A stretch of DNA of 64,000 bases. Origin: Paracyclopina nana (Eukaryota > Arthropoda > Copepoda > Cyclopoida > Cyclopettidae). Location of the stretch: NCBI GenBank assembly GCA_019096065.1, contig JAGUCH010000001.1:682001-746000 (forward strand). The letters run 5' to 3'. Of this stretch, positions 10,012 to 20,770 are shown one piece after another (the stretch's first letter is position 1; every line of letters starts with the position of its first letter). The notes beneath the pieces are model-generated. The model did not search any database and was not told the origin of the DNA. It was given only the letters and a program-made list of their open reading frames with translations. Position numbers and translations under genes: made by a program.

Positions 10012-11044
10012 ATGGGTATTTCCCGGGATCATTGGCATAAGCGTCGCGCCACGGGCGGCAAGCGCGCGCCCATCCGCATGAAGCGGAAGTTCGAGTTGGG
10101 GCGCCCGGCGGCCAACACGAAGTTGGGCCCGCAGCGGATCCACACGGTGCGCGTGCGCGGCGGCAACAAAAAGTACCGCGCGCTCCGCCTCGACTCCGGC
10201 AACTTCGCCTGGGGCAGCGAGGCCGTCACCCGCAAGACCAGGATCATCGACGTCGTCTACAACGCGGCCAACAACGAGCTGGTGAGGACCAAGACCTTGG
10301 TCAAGAACGCCATCGTTGTCATCGACGCCACGCCCTTCAGGCAGTACTACGAGGCCCACTACGCCCTCCCCTTGGGACACAAGAAGAACACCAAGTTGAC
10401 CGAGGCCGAGGAGGCCATCATCAACAAGAAGAGGTCGAGCAAGACCCAGAAGAAGTACAAGGAGAGGCAAAAGGAGGCCAAGGTAGATAACTAATTGGAA
10501 ACGTTTGTCGCCTTTCAAAATCTGCTGTGAACAATTTTGTGAAATTGGTACCAAGCTCACAGTGAGCTGATGTCGAAAGCTTGCTCATTTATTATCATTA
10601 TTTTATACGTTAGCTATTAACTTTTAAGTTAATATTGCTTTCTCTTCACCAGTTACATTATGCCAGAAACTAATCAAATAAGTTCAAAGTTTGGAGCCTT
10701 GCTTGAACGTGATTTGAAATGTCAATATTTGACAAGTTTTATTTTGGAACTCTTGACTAATTTGAAAGCTTCTGGATTCAGCGCTTGCTGTCTTTTGGCT
10801 CAATTTCTCAAAATTGTGTGGGAGAGATTTCCACAGATTTCAAAAGGAGCCTTGCAATTCTGAACACTTGTCGTTTTTCTTAAAGGTCGACCCTGTTCTT
10901 GAGGATCAGTTTGCTTCTGGGCGTGTGTTGGCTGCCATTTCCTCCAGACCTGGCCAATGCGGACGCTCCGATGGGTACATTCTTGAAGGCAAAGAGCTCG
11001 AGTTCTACCTGAAGAAGATCAAATCCAAGAAGGGCAACAAGTAA
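10012..11044 (+). CDS. RpS8: 40S ribosomal protein S8 (eS8)
   Basis: Two coding exons, 10012-10482 and 10886-11044, join in phase 0 at AAG|GTAGAT and TTCTTAAAG|GTCGAC, giving 209 aa (human RPS8 has 208). The N-terminus [20 protein letters not shown] and C-terminal [20 protein letters not shown] are near-invariant in eS8. It is a structural protein of the small ribosomal subunit. The long exon is far richer in G+C at third codon positions than the other genes here (codons such as CGC, GCC, AAG), typical of codon selection in a highly expressed gene. It ends 98 bp from the stop of the convergent DEG/ENaC gene. Confidence 0.97.
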
Positions 11045-11142
11045 ACCTACTACTGTTGTTGATATGATGTGAGAAGATAAATACAAGGCTTCAAAAACCG
11101 ACATAATTGCATTTCAAAGAACACTCAAGTAGGCTCAGGTTT

Positions 11143-12190
11143 TTAAAAGCGTAGTAATTTTTGAATCAGGCGTGAAATGTCCATGACTGATATACCCAGG
11201 AGTAGGCTTGAATAGCCACCTATGTCAGCCACCATGGAAATGGCATCATAAGCGTACACAAGCTTCTCCTTGGTAACAATTGGCTCGAACCTGAATGACA
11301 CACCGCCAAGGAAGAGGCCTTGCGATGAGTTGATTCCTTTGCCGATAAATGGAGAGCCAACGCTTGCTACAATGCTTTTGCAAGGAGGTTTCAAATGTTT
11401 GCTAACTTCAATTCTTCGATTGAAAAATTCAAGCGTTGAGTTGCACAAAGGTAATTGCTCATTACCAACATCGAAGGCAACACATCCAAATTTTTCCATC
11501 ATCAGCGATTCCAATATTTCATGAAAAGCTTGGTCGTAATTATCTGAGAAATATTACTTAATTACTTGCCCCTTTCTTGGCAATTTCAATACCTTGATGA
11601 GCGAAGCTGCACTGATTGCCTTCAATTTTTTCTTTCACATTATAAGTCAGTGCACTGTACAGAATTGCACCCTTTTGAGATTGCATCGCTGTTGGTATCG
11701 AGTGAAAAAAGGCATTCGGTGAATGAGCACTAATCACAAACTCCGTTTGACTGTAGAAACTTAGGAAATCCAAGCCTTGATGAACATAATGACTTGGTAT
11801 CGTCACTGTTACACATCTGCCATAAAGTCTGGATAACTTTCCTTGAATCATTGCTTGGAACTCAGCTTCTTGGCGCTCAATTCGTTTTGATGAGTCTATT
11901 TTTATTATGTTGAGAAGTTCATCCGGATTCAATGTAGAGTTGTAAAATGATGGCCAATCACTCAAGTTCATTTGAGGATGTTTCGAAAGTATTTCAAGAG
12001 TTGGACACACAGTGAACTGAGGGAACATCAATTCACTCATTGGTTTCATGTCAACTACAATTGTGGTGGGACTGTTCAAGTATTGATCAAAGCTGGTGTA
12101 AATCACCAGCAGAGTCAGCAATGCACAAATGATCCGAATCAAGTTGGATACAATTGCTGAAACTTTCTTCTTTTTCGATGAGGAATACAT
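11143..12190 (-). CDS. short DEG/ENaC (pickpocket-like) channel, gene A
   Basis: Exons 12190-11593 and 11543-11143 (phase 1 join, 49-bp intron) give 332 aa. The N-terminal membrane segment is at about residues 15-33 (NLIRIICALLTLLVIYTSF), followed by FPQFTVCP, the family's post-TM1 FPAVTIC-like motif. The C-terminal segment is IADIGGYSSLLLGISV in form (here MVADIGGYSSLLLGIS), with GIS at the place of the G-x-S selectivity filter. Family members form trimeric, amiloride-sensitive sodium channels. The protein is much shorter than usual (about 450-600 aa), so the extracellular finger/thumb region is reduced. First of five head-to-tail relatives. Confidence 0.82.
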
Positions 12191-12979
12191 TTGTGTATTT
12201 GAGCACTGCTACTTTGAATGCCTATTACAGTATGTATAATGGCCCACCCTAGCCCTATAAGCAGAAAAACTCCATTAATGGAATTTGCCTGAACTTTGTT
12301 CAAACTTAAAGTCGATAAAGTGAAGTATCAATGTCACCCAACCAGAAATTCTGAGCCCTCGAATGACAAAAGTGAAACTTGTTCGATATTTCAACATGGA
12401 GTTTATGTCATTATGTAACATAAACTACCAAAGTAAAATCGAAAGCACCAATTTTCAGTTTCACCTTCGATTTTTTTACATAGGTGGTAAGCCAGTTAAT
12501 GTTACATAGCAACAAAAACTCAACCTGGGTAAAACGAAGGAGTGCTTATATGTTACAATAACTTTCAGAACACTTGGGAAAATTTCTAGTTGGATAATTT
12601 TAATGTGAACTCATAAGATTGTGCAAAGTTATGCATAGTAATACAATGCCTTAAGTTATGTTAAGCTTAATTTTATTATGCAAACTAATGTATCTTTGCT
12701 ATCTCTCACCTTCAAACCCTCATTAAAACTTTCTCGTTTTGTCAACTTTAAGTTTATGCCATTATGGAACATGAACTGAATTTATTTTTGCTTATTGGGG
12801 TAGACATCATCATTGAAAGCTATTGAATATTTCAATGCCGAAACTTTTATGGACTTTTAACTTTCCATTGAAGAAGACACACCTTTGCCCAAGTAGAGTA
12901 ACATTTAACATCAATGTATCAAGAAATTTGTCACAAGCATGTAACCAAAGTTGAAGCGAATAAGAAAATGATCTTCACG
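12191..12979. other. intergenic, no gene seen
   Basis: Spacer between channel genes A and B. Contains no long frame and no recognised repeat; it should hold the promoter of gene A near 12190-12250. Confidence 0.4.
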
Positions 12980-14042
12980 TCAAAAAGGACGAAACTTTTG
13001 AATCAGGCGTGAAATGTCCAGAACTGAAATGCCCAACAGTAGGCCTGAATAGCCACCAATTTCTGCAACCATGGAAATGGCACCATAGCTGTACACAAGC
13101 ATTTTCTTGGTGACAATTGGATCCACAGTAAAAACCACACCACCAAGCAAGATGCCATCCGTATTATTAAATCCTTTGGTATGTATTGGAAAACCAATGT
13201 TCGCTCTGATGCTTAAGCAAGGCGATGATAACTTCTTGATAACTTCTCTTCGCTCATTTGACGCATTGATGGTTGCATTGCATAAAGGCAAGCTAAAATT
13301 ACCAACATCATAGGTAACACAGCCATATTTTTCCATCAGGAGCAAAGTCAATTGTTCAGCGTAATCTTGGTCATAATTTTCTGCAAAATTTGAAAAAGTT
13401 ACTATATCAATCATTGATCATGACTGATCTGATTCCTTCACCTTGATGCTCATAGCTGCAGTCCTTGCCTTCAATTTTTTGTAGCACACTGTAAGCCAGA
13501 TCAGTGTACAAACAGACGCCTTGCTTGCTACTTGCCAATGCTGGAGAGCGTTCAAATAGGGCATTAGGGGAGTGAACACCAACTGTAATATCCATGGTGC
13601 TGAAAATTTGAATTTCTAGCAAGTCCTCAGTGATCAAATTTCCAATATTGCTTAGGGTGAGAGTGGCACACCTTCCAAACTCATAGATGGGCAAAGATCT
13701 TGCAATTTTGTGAAACTCAGCTGACTTGTGTTCAATGTCGATAACCCCTGAAGAACTGCTGACAACTACTTTATAAACCAAGTCCTCAGGATTTAGAGTT
13801 GAGCTGAAGAAATGTGACCAGTTGTGATAGTTCAAATGCTTTCCAATTTCATATGGAGGACAAATTGTAAATGCTGGAAACATTTCCTCACCCATTTGCT
13901 TCATGTCAAATGACATGGTGATAGGGCTGTCCAAGTATTTATCAAAACTTGCATAAATCACCAGCAGAGTCAAGATTATACAAGTGAAAAGAATCAGGTT
14001 TGATAGGATTGCAGACAAATTGTGTTCAGTTGTGTGTTTCAT
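12980..14042 (-). CDS. short DEG/ENaC channel, gene B
   Basis: Exons 14042-13442 and 13380-12980, phase 1 join, 61-bp intron, 333 aa. Same architecture as gene A: TM1 LILFTCIILTLLVIYASF, FPAFTICPP after it, a central YEFGRCATLTL segment shared by the whole local family, and the C-terminal EIGGYSGLLLGISVLDIS block. The intron position is identical to gene A, supporting origin by tandem duplication. Sequence identity to A is clearly partial, so the duplication is old. Confidence 0.82.
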
Positions 14043-14177
14043 ATTAATTTTATTGAACTACTGCATGAAGTGTACACTCAAGACTTTGTTAAGACACACC
14101 CAATAGATTCAATTAAGATCTGTGTTTGCTTTAAAGTGCATGTAATGTTATATAATGAAGGGGAGTTGTTCAAATCT

Positions 14178-15264
14178 TTAAAACTTCATAAAATTCTGAA
14201 GCAGGCGGGAAATATCTAGGGCTGAAATACCAAGAAGAAGGCTTGAATATCCACCAATCTCTGCCACCATATTTAAACCAGTGAAGCTGTACACCATTTT
14301 GTGCTCAGTAACAATAGGTGTAAAGAAAAAATTGACTGTTGTTAGGTTAGAAGATTCCAAATTCTGGTTAACTTCAGGCAAACCAAATTTGACATGGATT
14401 TCCCTACAAGGACTTTGGCATTCAGCATCTTTTTTTTCTAGTGATTTTGCTGGCTTGCTCTTGTTAGTTTTGCTCAATATTTCCTCAGTGCATAATGGTA
14501 AGTTTGTATTGCCAAAAAAGGGATAGACACAGCTATTCATTTCCATCATGAAAGAGCCAGCTTGCTTAGCATAGCATTGATCAAAATTGTCTAAAAAATA
14601 TTTTTAAGCAAAAGGAAATACATAAAGCATAATAGTCGTTACTTTGATGGATGTTGCTACATCCCTTTGATTCCAATAGCTCAAGAACAGAGTAAGTCAA
14701 GTCAATAAATGTTTCAGATCCTTTTTTTGAGTTCACCCTACTTCTTGAAGATGCATGAAATGCATTAGGTGTGTGAATAAAAACATTGATTTCCATGGGG
14801 GATGTGATTGAAAGAGAGGCTATTTCTTGCTGTACATAAGCTTTAGGTACTGTAAGAGTGGCACATCTTCCAAATAAATAGTCAAAAGTAGTTCTTGTAA
14901 CATCTTTGAATTCAGTTTCTTTTGGTGTGATCCTAGCTACTGGATGCAAAATCACAGTTTTATTCAAGATCAGCACAATATCTTGAATAATATCTTCTGG
15001 ATTCAAGGTTTCATTGAAAAAAGCTGACCATGTCTTGAACTTGAATCTGTCAAGTTGAATGTTACCAGGTGGGCAAATGGTGAATTCAGGAAAAATTTCT
15101 TCACTCATATGTTTCATATCAACAACAATGGTAGTTGGACTGTTCATGTACTTATGTAAGCCAGAGTAAATCACCCAAATTGTCAGCAAGATGCAAGTGA
15201 TTAAGACAAATTTGGACAAAATTGCGGCCACTTTCAATTTTCTACTATGAGTTGACATGATCAT
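14178..15264 (-). CDS. short DEG/ENaC channel, gene C
   Basis: Exons 15264-14643 and 14590-14178 (phase 1, 52-bp intron) give 344 aa; a second in-frame ATG two codons later is an equally possible start. TM1 is LITCILLTIWVIYSGL, followed by FPEFTICPPG; the C-terminus is EIGGYSSLLLGISALDIS. Cysteines in exon 2 (NFDQCYAKQ, NSCVYPFFG, CQSPCREI) are shared with genes D and E and probably form extracellular disulfides. Same intron position as A, B, D and E. Confidence 0.82.
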
Positions 15265-15271
15265 TGCAGTT

Positions 15272-16847
15272 GCACTTTGACAGACTACTGGGATCCACTG
15301 AAGCCTATTTCATTATAAATGAATATACCCATTTAAAGCTTCCTTTGATCTTGGGTCATTTATTTTTCTAAGCAGTTTCAAGACAGCTGTCATTTTCTAA
15401 AATAAAAAAGGTAGAACACCCATCAAGGTAAATAGCTAGATAATGGACTCTCAAAGTGCAGCCATTTATTGAAGTAAAAGCCACATTTACTCACAACAAG
15501 GAAAATCAGCTAAAATTCAAGATATCTTTGAAACAGGCGAGAAATGTCCAAAACTGAGATGCCAAGCAGAAGCCCAGAATAGCCACCAATCTCAGCAATC
15601 ATAGTGATGAGGGTGTAGCTGTACACCAGTTTTTGCTCAGTTATAATTGGGTAAAGCTTGAATACCACACCTGTAGTAGTGCTGCCATCTGGTGACATTT
15701 CACTTTTCTTGACAAAGGGAAAGCCAAAAGTGACTTTGATGCTCTTACAAGTACTGGAGCAATTTGAAAGTGCTCCATTGGGAAATGCTTCAATTAGCTC
15801 TTGTCTCTCTTCATAATTTTTGCACATTGGCAGGTTGACATTGCCAAAATGTGGGTGCACACAATTCCTCAATTGCATCATTTGAGATCCAAGGTCTTCC
15901 ACATAGCATTGGTCAAAATTGTCTAAAGAAAACATTGAATTCATGAAATCCTTAAGAAAATAATATGAAAAGATACCTTGGAGAGCAAAACTGCAACCTT
16001 TCCCCTCAATTCTTTGAAGTACATGAAAATTGAGATCAATGTACAAGGTTGTTCCAAATGATGCAAAAACCTTGGGTGACATTGCATCAAAATAAGCATT
16101 TGGAGAATGCACAAAAATATTGATTTCCATAGTGCTGGAAATCACTAGTAAATGAATGGTCTGCTCTACATAATTTCTTGGTATATTCAGTGTAGCACAT
16201 CTGCCATATCTTTCTTCAAAAGTGGATCTTGCCATTTCTTTGAACTCTGGCAGTTGATTGGTGATTGTAAGTGTTTTCCCACTAGCAAATCTCATCTCAA
16301 TTTGGGTGATTAAGTCTGCAGGACTTAGGGTTGCATCTAGGAATGCTGACCAATTTCCCAGTTGACTGGGGTGGATTTTATACCCATTTTTGGTGGATGG
16401 GCAAACAGTGAATTCAGGGTACATGACATCACTCACATGTTTCATGTCAACTATAGCAGTGGTTGGAGCACTCAAGTACTTGTCAAGACTGCTGTAAATC
16501 ACTAACATAGTCAAGGAAACACAAATGACATTAGTTGAACTGGTTAAGATTGAGGAGAGCCTTTTCTTTTTGCTGGCAGCAACCTTCATTGTCAAATGGT
16601 GGCTTGAATTGAATGTGCCTTTAAGTCATCATCCAATTAGGTATTCTAGGCATTGTAACAATCAAGGGTGTTACCTAGCATTTCCTAGAACTGCTATGAC
16701 TAAGAATAGGCATAGTAATTGGAAGCAATTGTAAAGATCAATAACTTACAAAAAGTAACTATTTCTTACAGTTACCTACTGATTTGTCAAAATAGTATAA
16801 AGATGTTTAGAGGCACTATTTCTCCTTTATTTCTAGGGTACAATGGT
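15272..16847. repeat. tandem segmental duplication, ~1576-bp unit (second copy from 16848, split by the LTR element)
   Basis: The segment from ACTTTGACAGACTACTG (about 15275) through gene D and its upstream DNA recurs at a constant offset of 1576 bp from about 16851. The upstream part of the second copy is interrupted at 18297 by the LTR retrotransposon and resumes at 23509 (AATTGGAAGCAATTG...), ending near 23633 at GGTACAATGG. The two copies differ at only a handful of sites. Confidence 0.88.
15510..16595 (-). CDS. short DEG/ENaC channel, gene D (proximal recent duplicate)
   Basis: Exons 16595-15977 and 15922-15510 give 343 aa. The 54-bp intron 15976-15923 has good GT-AG ends and sits at the family's conserved position, but is a multiple of three and lacks in-frame stops, so the genomic frame stays open (361 codons) if it is retained. 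TM1 is VICVSLTMLVIYSSL, then YPEFTVCPS; the C-terminal block is EIGGYSGLLLGISVLDIS. Nearly identical to gene E (17086-18171); the amino-acid differences I see are all in exon 2. Confidence 0.85.
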   Translation of the reverse strand: MTMKVAASKKKRLSSILTSSTNVICVSLTMLVIYSSLDKYLSAPTTAIVDMKHVSDVMYPEFTVCPSTKNGYKIHPSQLGNWSAFLDATLSPADLITQIEMRFASGKTLTITNQLPEFKEMARSTFEERYGRCATLNIPRNYVEQTIHLLVISSTMEINIFVHSPNAYFDAMSPKVFASFGTTLYIDLNFHVLQRIEGKGCSFALQGIFSYYFLKDFMNSMFSLDNFDQCYVEDLGSQMMQLRNCVHPHFGNVNLPMCKNYEERQELIEAFPNGALSNCSSTCKSIKVTFGFPFVKKSEMSPDGSTTTGVVFKLYPIITEQKLVYSYTLITMIAEIGGYSGLLLGISVLDISRLFQRYLEF

Positions 16848-17085
16848 ACTTTGACAGACTACTGAGATCCACTGAAGCCTATATTTCATTATAAATGAAT
16901 ATACCCATTTGAAGCTTCCTTTGATCTTGGGTCATTTATTTTTCTAAGCAGTTTCAAGACAGCTGTCATTTTCTAAAATAAAAAAGGTAAAACACCCATC
17001 AAGGTAAATAGCTAGATAATGGACTCTCAAAGTGCAGCCACTTATTGAAGTAAAAGCCACATTTACTCACAACAAGGAAAATCAG

Positions 17086-18171
17086 CTAAAATTCAAGATA
17101 TCTTTGAAACAGTCGAGAAATGTCCAAAACTGAGATGCCAAGCAGAAGGCCAGAATAGCCACCAATCTCAGCAATCATAGAGATGAGGGTGTAGCTGTAC
17201 ACCAGTTTTTGCTCAGTTATAATTGGGTAAAGCTTGAATACCACACCTGTAAGAGTGCTGCCATCTGGTGACATTTCACTTTTCTTGACAAAGGGAAAGC
17301 CAAAAGTGACTTTGATGCTCTTACAAGTACTGGAGCAATTTGAAATTGCTCCTTTGGGAATTGCTTCAATTAGCTCTTGTCTCTCTTCATAATTTTTGCA
17401 CATTGGCAGGTTGACATTGCCAAAATGTGGGTGCACACAATTCCTCAATTGCATCATTTGAGATCCAAGGTCTTCCACATAGCATTGGTCAAAATTGTCT
17501 AAAGAAAACATTGAATTCATGAAATCCTTAAGAAAATAATATGAAAAGATACCTTGGAGAGCAAAACTGCAACCTTTCCCCTCAATTCTTTGAAGTACAT
17601 GAAAATTGAGATCAATGTACAAGGTTGTTCCAAATGATGCAAAAACCTTGGGTGACATTGCATCAAAATAAGCATTTGGAGAATGCACAAAAATATTGAT
17701 TTCCATAGTGCTGGAAATCACTAGTAAATGAATGGTCTGCTCTACATAATTTCTTGGTATATTCAGTGTAGCACATCTGCCATATCTTTCTTCAAAAGTG
17801 GATCTTGCCATTTCTTTGAACTCTGGCAGTTGATTGGTGATTGTAAGTGTTTTCCCACTAGCAAATCTCATCTCAATTTGGGTGATTAAGTCTGCAGGAC
17901 TTAGGGTTGCATCTAGGAATGCTGACCAATTTCCCAGTTGACTGGGGTGGATTTTATACCCATTTTTGGTGGATGGGCAAACAGTGAATTCAGGGTACAT
18001 GACATCACTCACATGTTTCATGTCAACTATAGCAGTGGTTGGAGCACTCAAGTACTTGTCAAGACTGCTGTAAATCACTAACATAGTCAAGGAAACACAA
18101 ATGACATTAGTTGAACTGGTTAAGATTGAGGAGAGCCTTTTCTTTTTGCTGGCAGCAACCTTCATTGTCAA
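17086..18171 (-). CDS. short DEG/ENaC channel, gene E (distal recent duplicate)
   Basis: Exons 18171-17553 and 17498-17086 by exact offset from gene D, 343 aa. Exon 1 looks identical to D in nucleotide sequence. Exon 2 differs at several codons (for example IEAIPKGAISNC versus IEAFPNGALSNC, and LISMIAE versus LITMIAE). Same stopless 54-bp intron. The start of an LTR element lies about 125 bp upstream of the ATG, so the original promoter has probably been separated from the gene by 5.2 kb of insert. Confidence 0.85.
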   Translation of the reverse strand: MTMKVAASKKKRLSSILTSSTNVICVSLTMLVIYSSLDKYLSAPTTAIVDMKHVSDVMYPEFTVCPSTKNGYKIHPSQLGNWSAFLDATLSPADLITQIEMRFASGKTLTITNQLPEFKEMARSTFEERYGRCATLNIPRNYVEQTIHLLVISSTMEINIFVHSPNAYFDAMSPKVFASFGTTLYIDLNFHVLQRIEGKGCSFALQGIFSYYFLKDFMNSMFSLDNFDQCYVEDLGSQMMQLRNCVHPHFGNVNLPMCKNYEERQELIEAIPKGAISNCSSTCKSIKVTFGFPFVKKSEMSPDGSTLTGVVFKLYPIITEQKLVYSYTLISMIAEIGGYSGLLLGISVLDISRLFQRYLEF

Positions 18172-18297
18172 ATGGTGGCTTGAATTGAATGTGCCTTTAA
18201 GTCATCATCCAATTAGGTATTCTAGGCATTGTAACAATCAAGGGTGTTACCTAGCATTTCCTAGAACTGCTATGACTAAGAATAGGCATAGTAATTG

Positions 18298-18544
18298 TGT
18301 TTGGAATATCTCGCTACTCTATTTGAATATTCCCGCTCTTTGTATTTTTCCCTCCCGACCTCATCATACTCAGTCAATCAACGCTACTGTTTCTCAGTGA
18401 ATAAAACCTCAGTTACTTCCTTGCATTCATCGTTTACACATCTTTATTGAAAACTTCATCGTTTCATTAAAAACTTGAACAATACTTCATAGTCATCCGC
18501 AATTCTCTCAAAGGCTTAGTACTTTTGCAGCGACATTGCGTACA
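18298..18544 (+). repeat. 5' LTR
   Basis: TGTTTGGAATATC...GCGTACA, 247 bp. Carries AATAAA (about 18401) as a likely polyadenylation signal. Confidence 0.9.
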
Positions 18545-18566
18545 TGGCGCCCAACGTGCACGGGAC
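18545..18566 (+). other. primer-binding site for tRNA-Lys
   Basis: TGGCGCCCAACGTG directly follows the LTR. This 14-nt string is the standard complement of the 3' end of lysine tRNA (the Lys-1,2 type used by several retroelements). A second copy is at 21027. Confidence 0.85.
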
Positions 18567-18627
18567 AGACTCAGCCCCCGTGTAACCGCAGGTAAGTATT
18601 GAATGCAGTAGCTCTTGGGGCTTGAAC

Positions 18628-19240
18628 TGATCGGCATCAGAAACCCCTGCTGTAAAACGCGGCGTGGAAATCCCGATTCACGAAAGCTAACGGCAATCTC
18701 ACAAACGGCATCAGAAACCCCTGCTGAAAAGCGGCGTCGAAATCCCGTGAGTGGTGAAAGCTAGCGATCTTACGAGCGGCATCAGAAACCCCTGCTCTCA
18801 GAGCGGCGTGGAAATCCCGTGAGTAATGAGAGCTCCGATCCTTGCAAACGGCATCAGAAAACACGCTGAAAAGCGGAGTCGAAATCCCGTGAGCCAAGGA
18901 TCAAAAACCACGTGGCAACCCAGCTTTAGGTGATCCTCAGACAAGTGAAATCCCCCGGCATTCGCATAATCCCGAGGCATCAGAACTTCGAAAGCATCAT
19001 CAAACCTGAGCTTCCATTTGGCATATGACCATCAGACGAGCGAAATCCCCCGGCATTCGTACAATCCCGAGGCATCAGAGCTCCGAAATCGTCATTTTTC
19101 TCCAAAACTTTCCTTATAATCGGCATCAGAAAACCCCTGCTCTTGGAGCGGCGTTGAAATCCCGAAAGTAACGAAAGCCAGAGACTCTTATAATCGGCAT
19201 TAGAAAGCCCCTACTCCTTGAGTGGCGCTGAAATCCCGAG
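18628..19240 (+). repeat. leader array of six hairpin repeats
   Basis: Six units of about 72 bp begin CGGCATCAGAAACCCC and end GGCGTGGAAATCCCG, at about 18630, 18705, 18778, 18848, 19122 and 19194. Between the two constant parts is a short inverted repeat that varies but usually stays paired: GCT-GAAA-AGC, GCTCT-C-AGAGC, GCTC-TTG-GAGC and ACTC-CTT-GAGT. Two further units of a different type (AAATCCCCCGGCATTCG ... ATCCCGAGGCATCAGA) lie at about 18945 and 19035. The array is repeated at +2482. The position, between primer-binding site and body, is where packaging and dimerisation signals lie in LTR elements. Confidence 0.8.
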
Positions 19241-19506
19241 CAAAAGAAGCTCAAAAACCTCCAAAACTTCCTTTCTAAACCTGTAAAACTGTCCTATCAA
19301 AACTTCTTCTTTCCATCAGTGAACCCAACCCAGGCAATCCTCTAAACTCAAAGGATTGTCAACCTCTATCTATATATCTGTAAAACTATTGACTACTTGT
19401 CATTCAAAACTTCCAATTTACAGTACAACTTCGTGTCTATACGAAAATAAAAACTTATTTGTGATAAGAAACTAAAACTAGTCAAGCTCGTTCGATTCGT
19501 GTCAAA

Positions 19507-19809
19507 TATGGCTGAAAACGCTCTAAACTGAAACTGCCACAGCCACCTGTGAATGTGGCGAAGGAACCGGAGCTGACTCCAGCTCCACAAAAAACGGAAA
19601 ACTTTGAAACAGACCCAATTCCAGATCTCATCTTTGAAGCAAAAATCGTCATAAAAGCCCAACAAGCCAAAGCTAAAAATGGGCAAAGTAGAACATCTGA
19701 AAATTTGCTTTCACTATCAGAAAGTTCCATTTTTGAAAACGCGGCCGCACCACATAGGCAAAATAATACGAAACAAGTCTGTAAAACTCTTAATCATCAA
19801 AACTTTTAA
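19507..19809 (+). pseudogene. possible gag remnant
   Basis: An ATG at 19508 is followed after seven codons by a stop. A different frame then runs open from the next bases to 19809 with a Pro/Glu/Ala/Lys-rich composition. The position (start of the body, after the leader) suits a decayed gag start, but I see no capsid or zinc-knuckle motif. The same remnant is at 21990-22291. Confidence 0.25.
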
Positions 19810-20770
19810 TGCCCCCTAATAGGTCAAATCATAAGGCATATCGATCAAGGGGGCGAATCATACCTATCAAGGGTCGAAAAACTTGTATTTTAAACTGCAA
19901 AAATGCGGGGAAAGTCCCCACCAAACGCATTTTGCAATTTGACATTGTTCAATTTTACATTGTTCAATTCCCTTAAAGCAAAAATGATTCAAAGGCTTTC
20001 AACTAAAGTCAAAAGCTGAAATCATACAAGATGAACTCATTTTTGCGAGAATTCAATCTAAAGACAGAATTCTTACTTTTATTCACATCAAATCCCTCGT
20101 CAAACAGAGTCTTAAACGTCCAACCTTCAACTCAAACTGAAAAATGAAGGTTCAAAACTAGCTCTACACAAAATGAAGACTTTCCAGTACTCGCGCAAAA
20201 TTGCGGGGAAATGCGGGGAACTAGCTCGACTTTACCAATCAAAACACTGAACTTCATTAAAAACAGTAAGGTAGCAATTCCATGTTTTAATTACTTCGTA
20301 ATTGCGGGGAAGAAGTAAGAATTGCTCCGAAACATTACGAACAGTTAAAAACTTATGAAATGTAAATCATAAACTCGCGCAAGTTGCGGAGAAACTCAAA
20401 CGGCGATTCACTCCGCAAACAGCAGTAAACAAAAAAAAAACAAAAAACTTGCACGTGAAACATCGCACCCAAGAGACAAACCTCAATCCAAAAGTACATT
20501 CACCATGACAAAGACAATGTGCAACTGCGGGGAAGAAGCTTTCAAGCTCTAAGGACTTCACAGTTCTTTCCCAAGAGGAAACGCTACCACAATCGCAAAT
20601 CCAACGGCACCAGAACCACAAGAGAGTTAAATGCGCTCCGCAATTTTGGAAAGAAGCTATGGTTCGCGATCGCCCCACCCGACCCCGACAAGCGCAACGA
20701 GCTGCGCAACAGGCCAGGACAAGAGAGAAGGAGAAGGCTCAATATTTGATCAAGTAAAGCAAAGTGCTTT

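Noticed and set aside
10000..10560. 186-residue antisense frame over RpS8
   Set aside because: GC-rich shadow of the RpS8 exon; composition is low-complexity and no family resemblance.
10483..10885. Box C/D small nucleolar RNA in the second RpS8 intron
   Set aside because: A CTGATGT string resembles a C box, but I could not find a matching D box and terminal stem at proper spacing.
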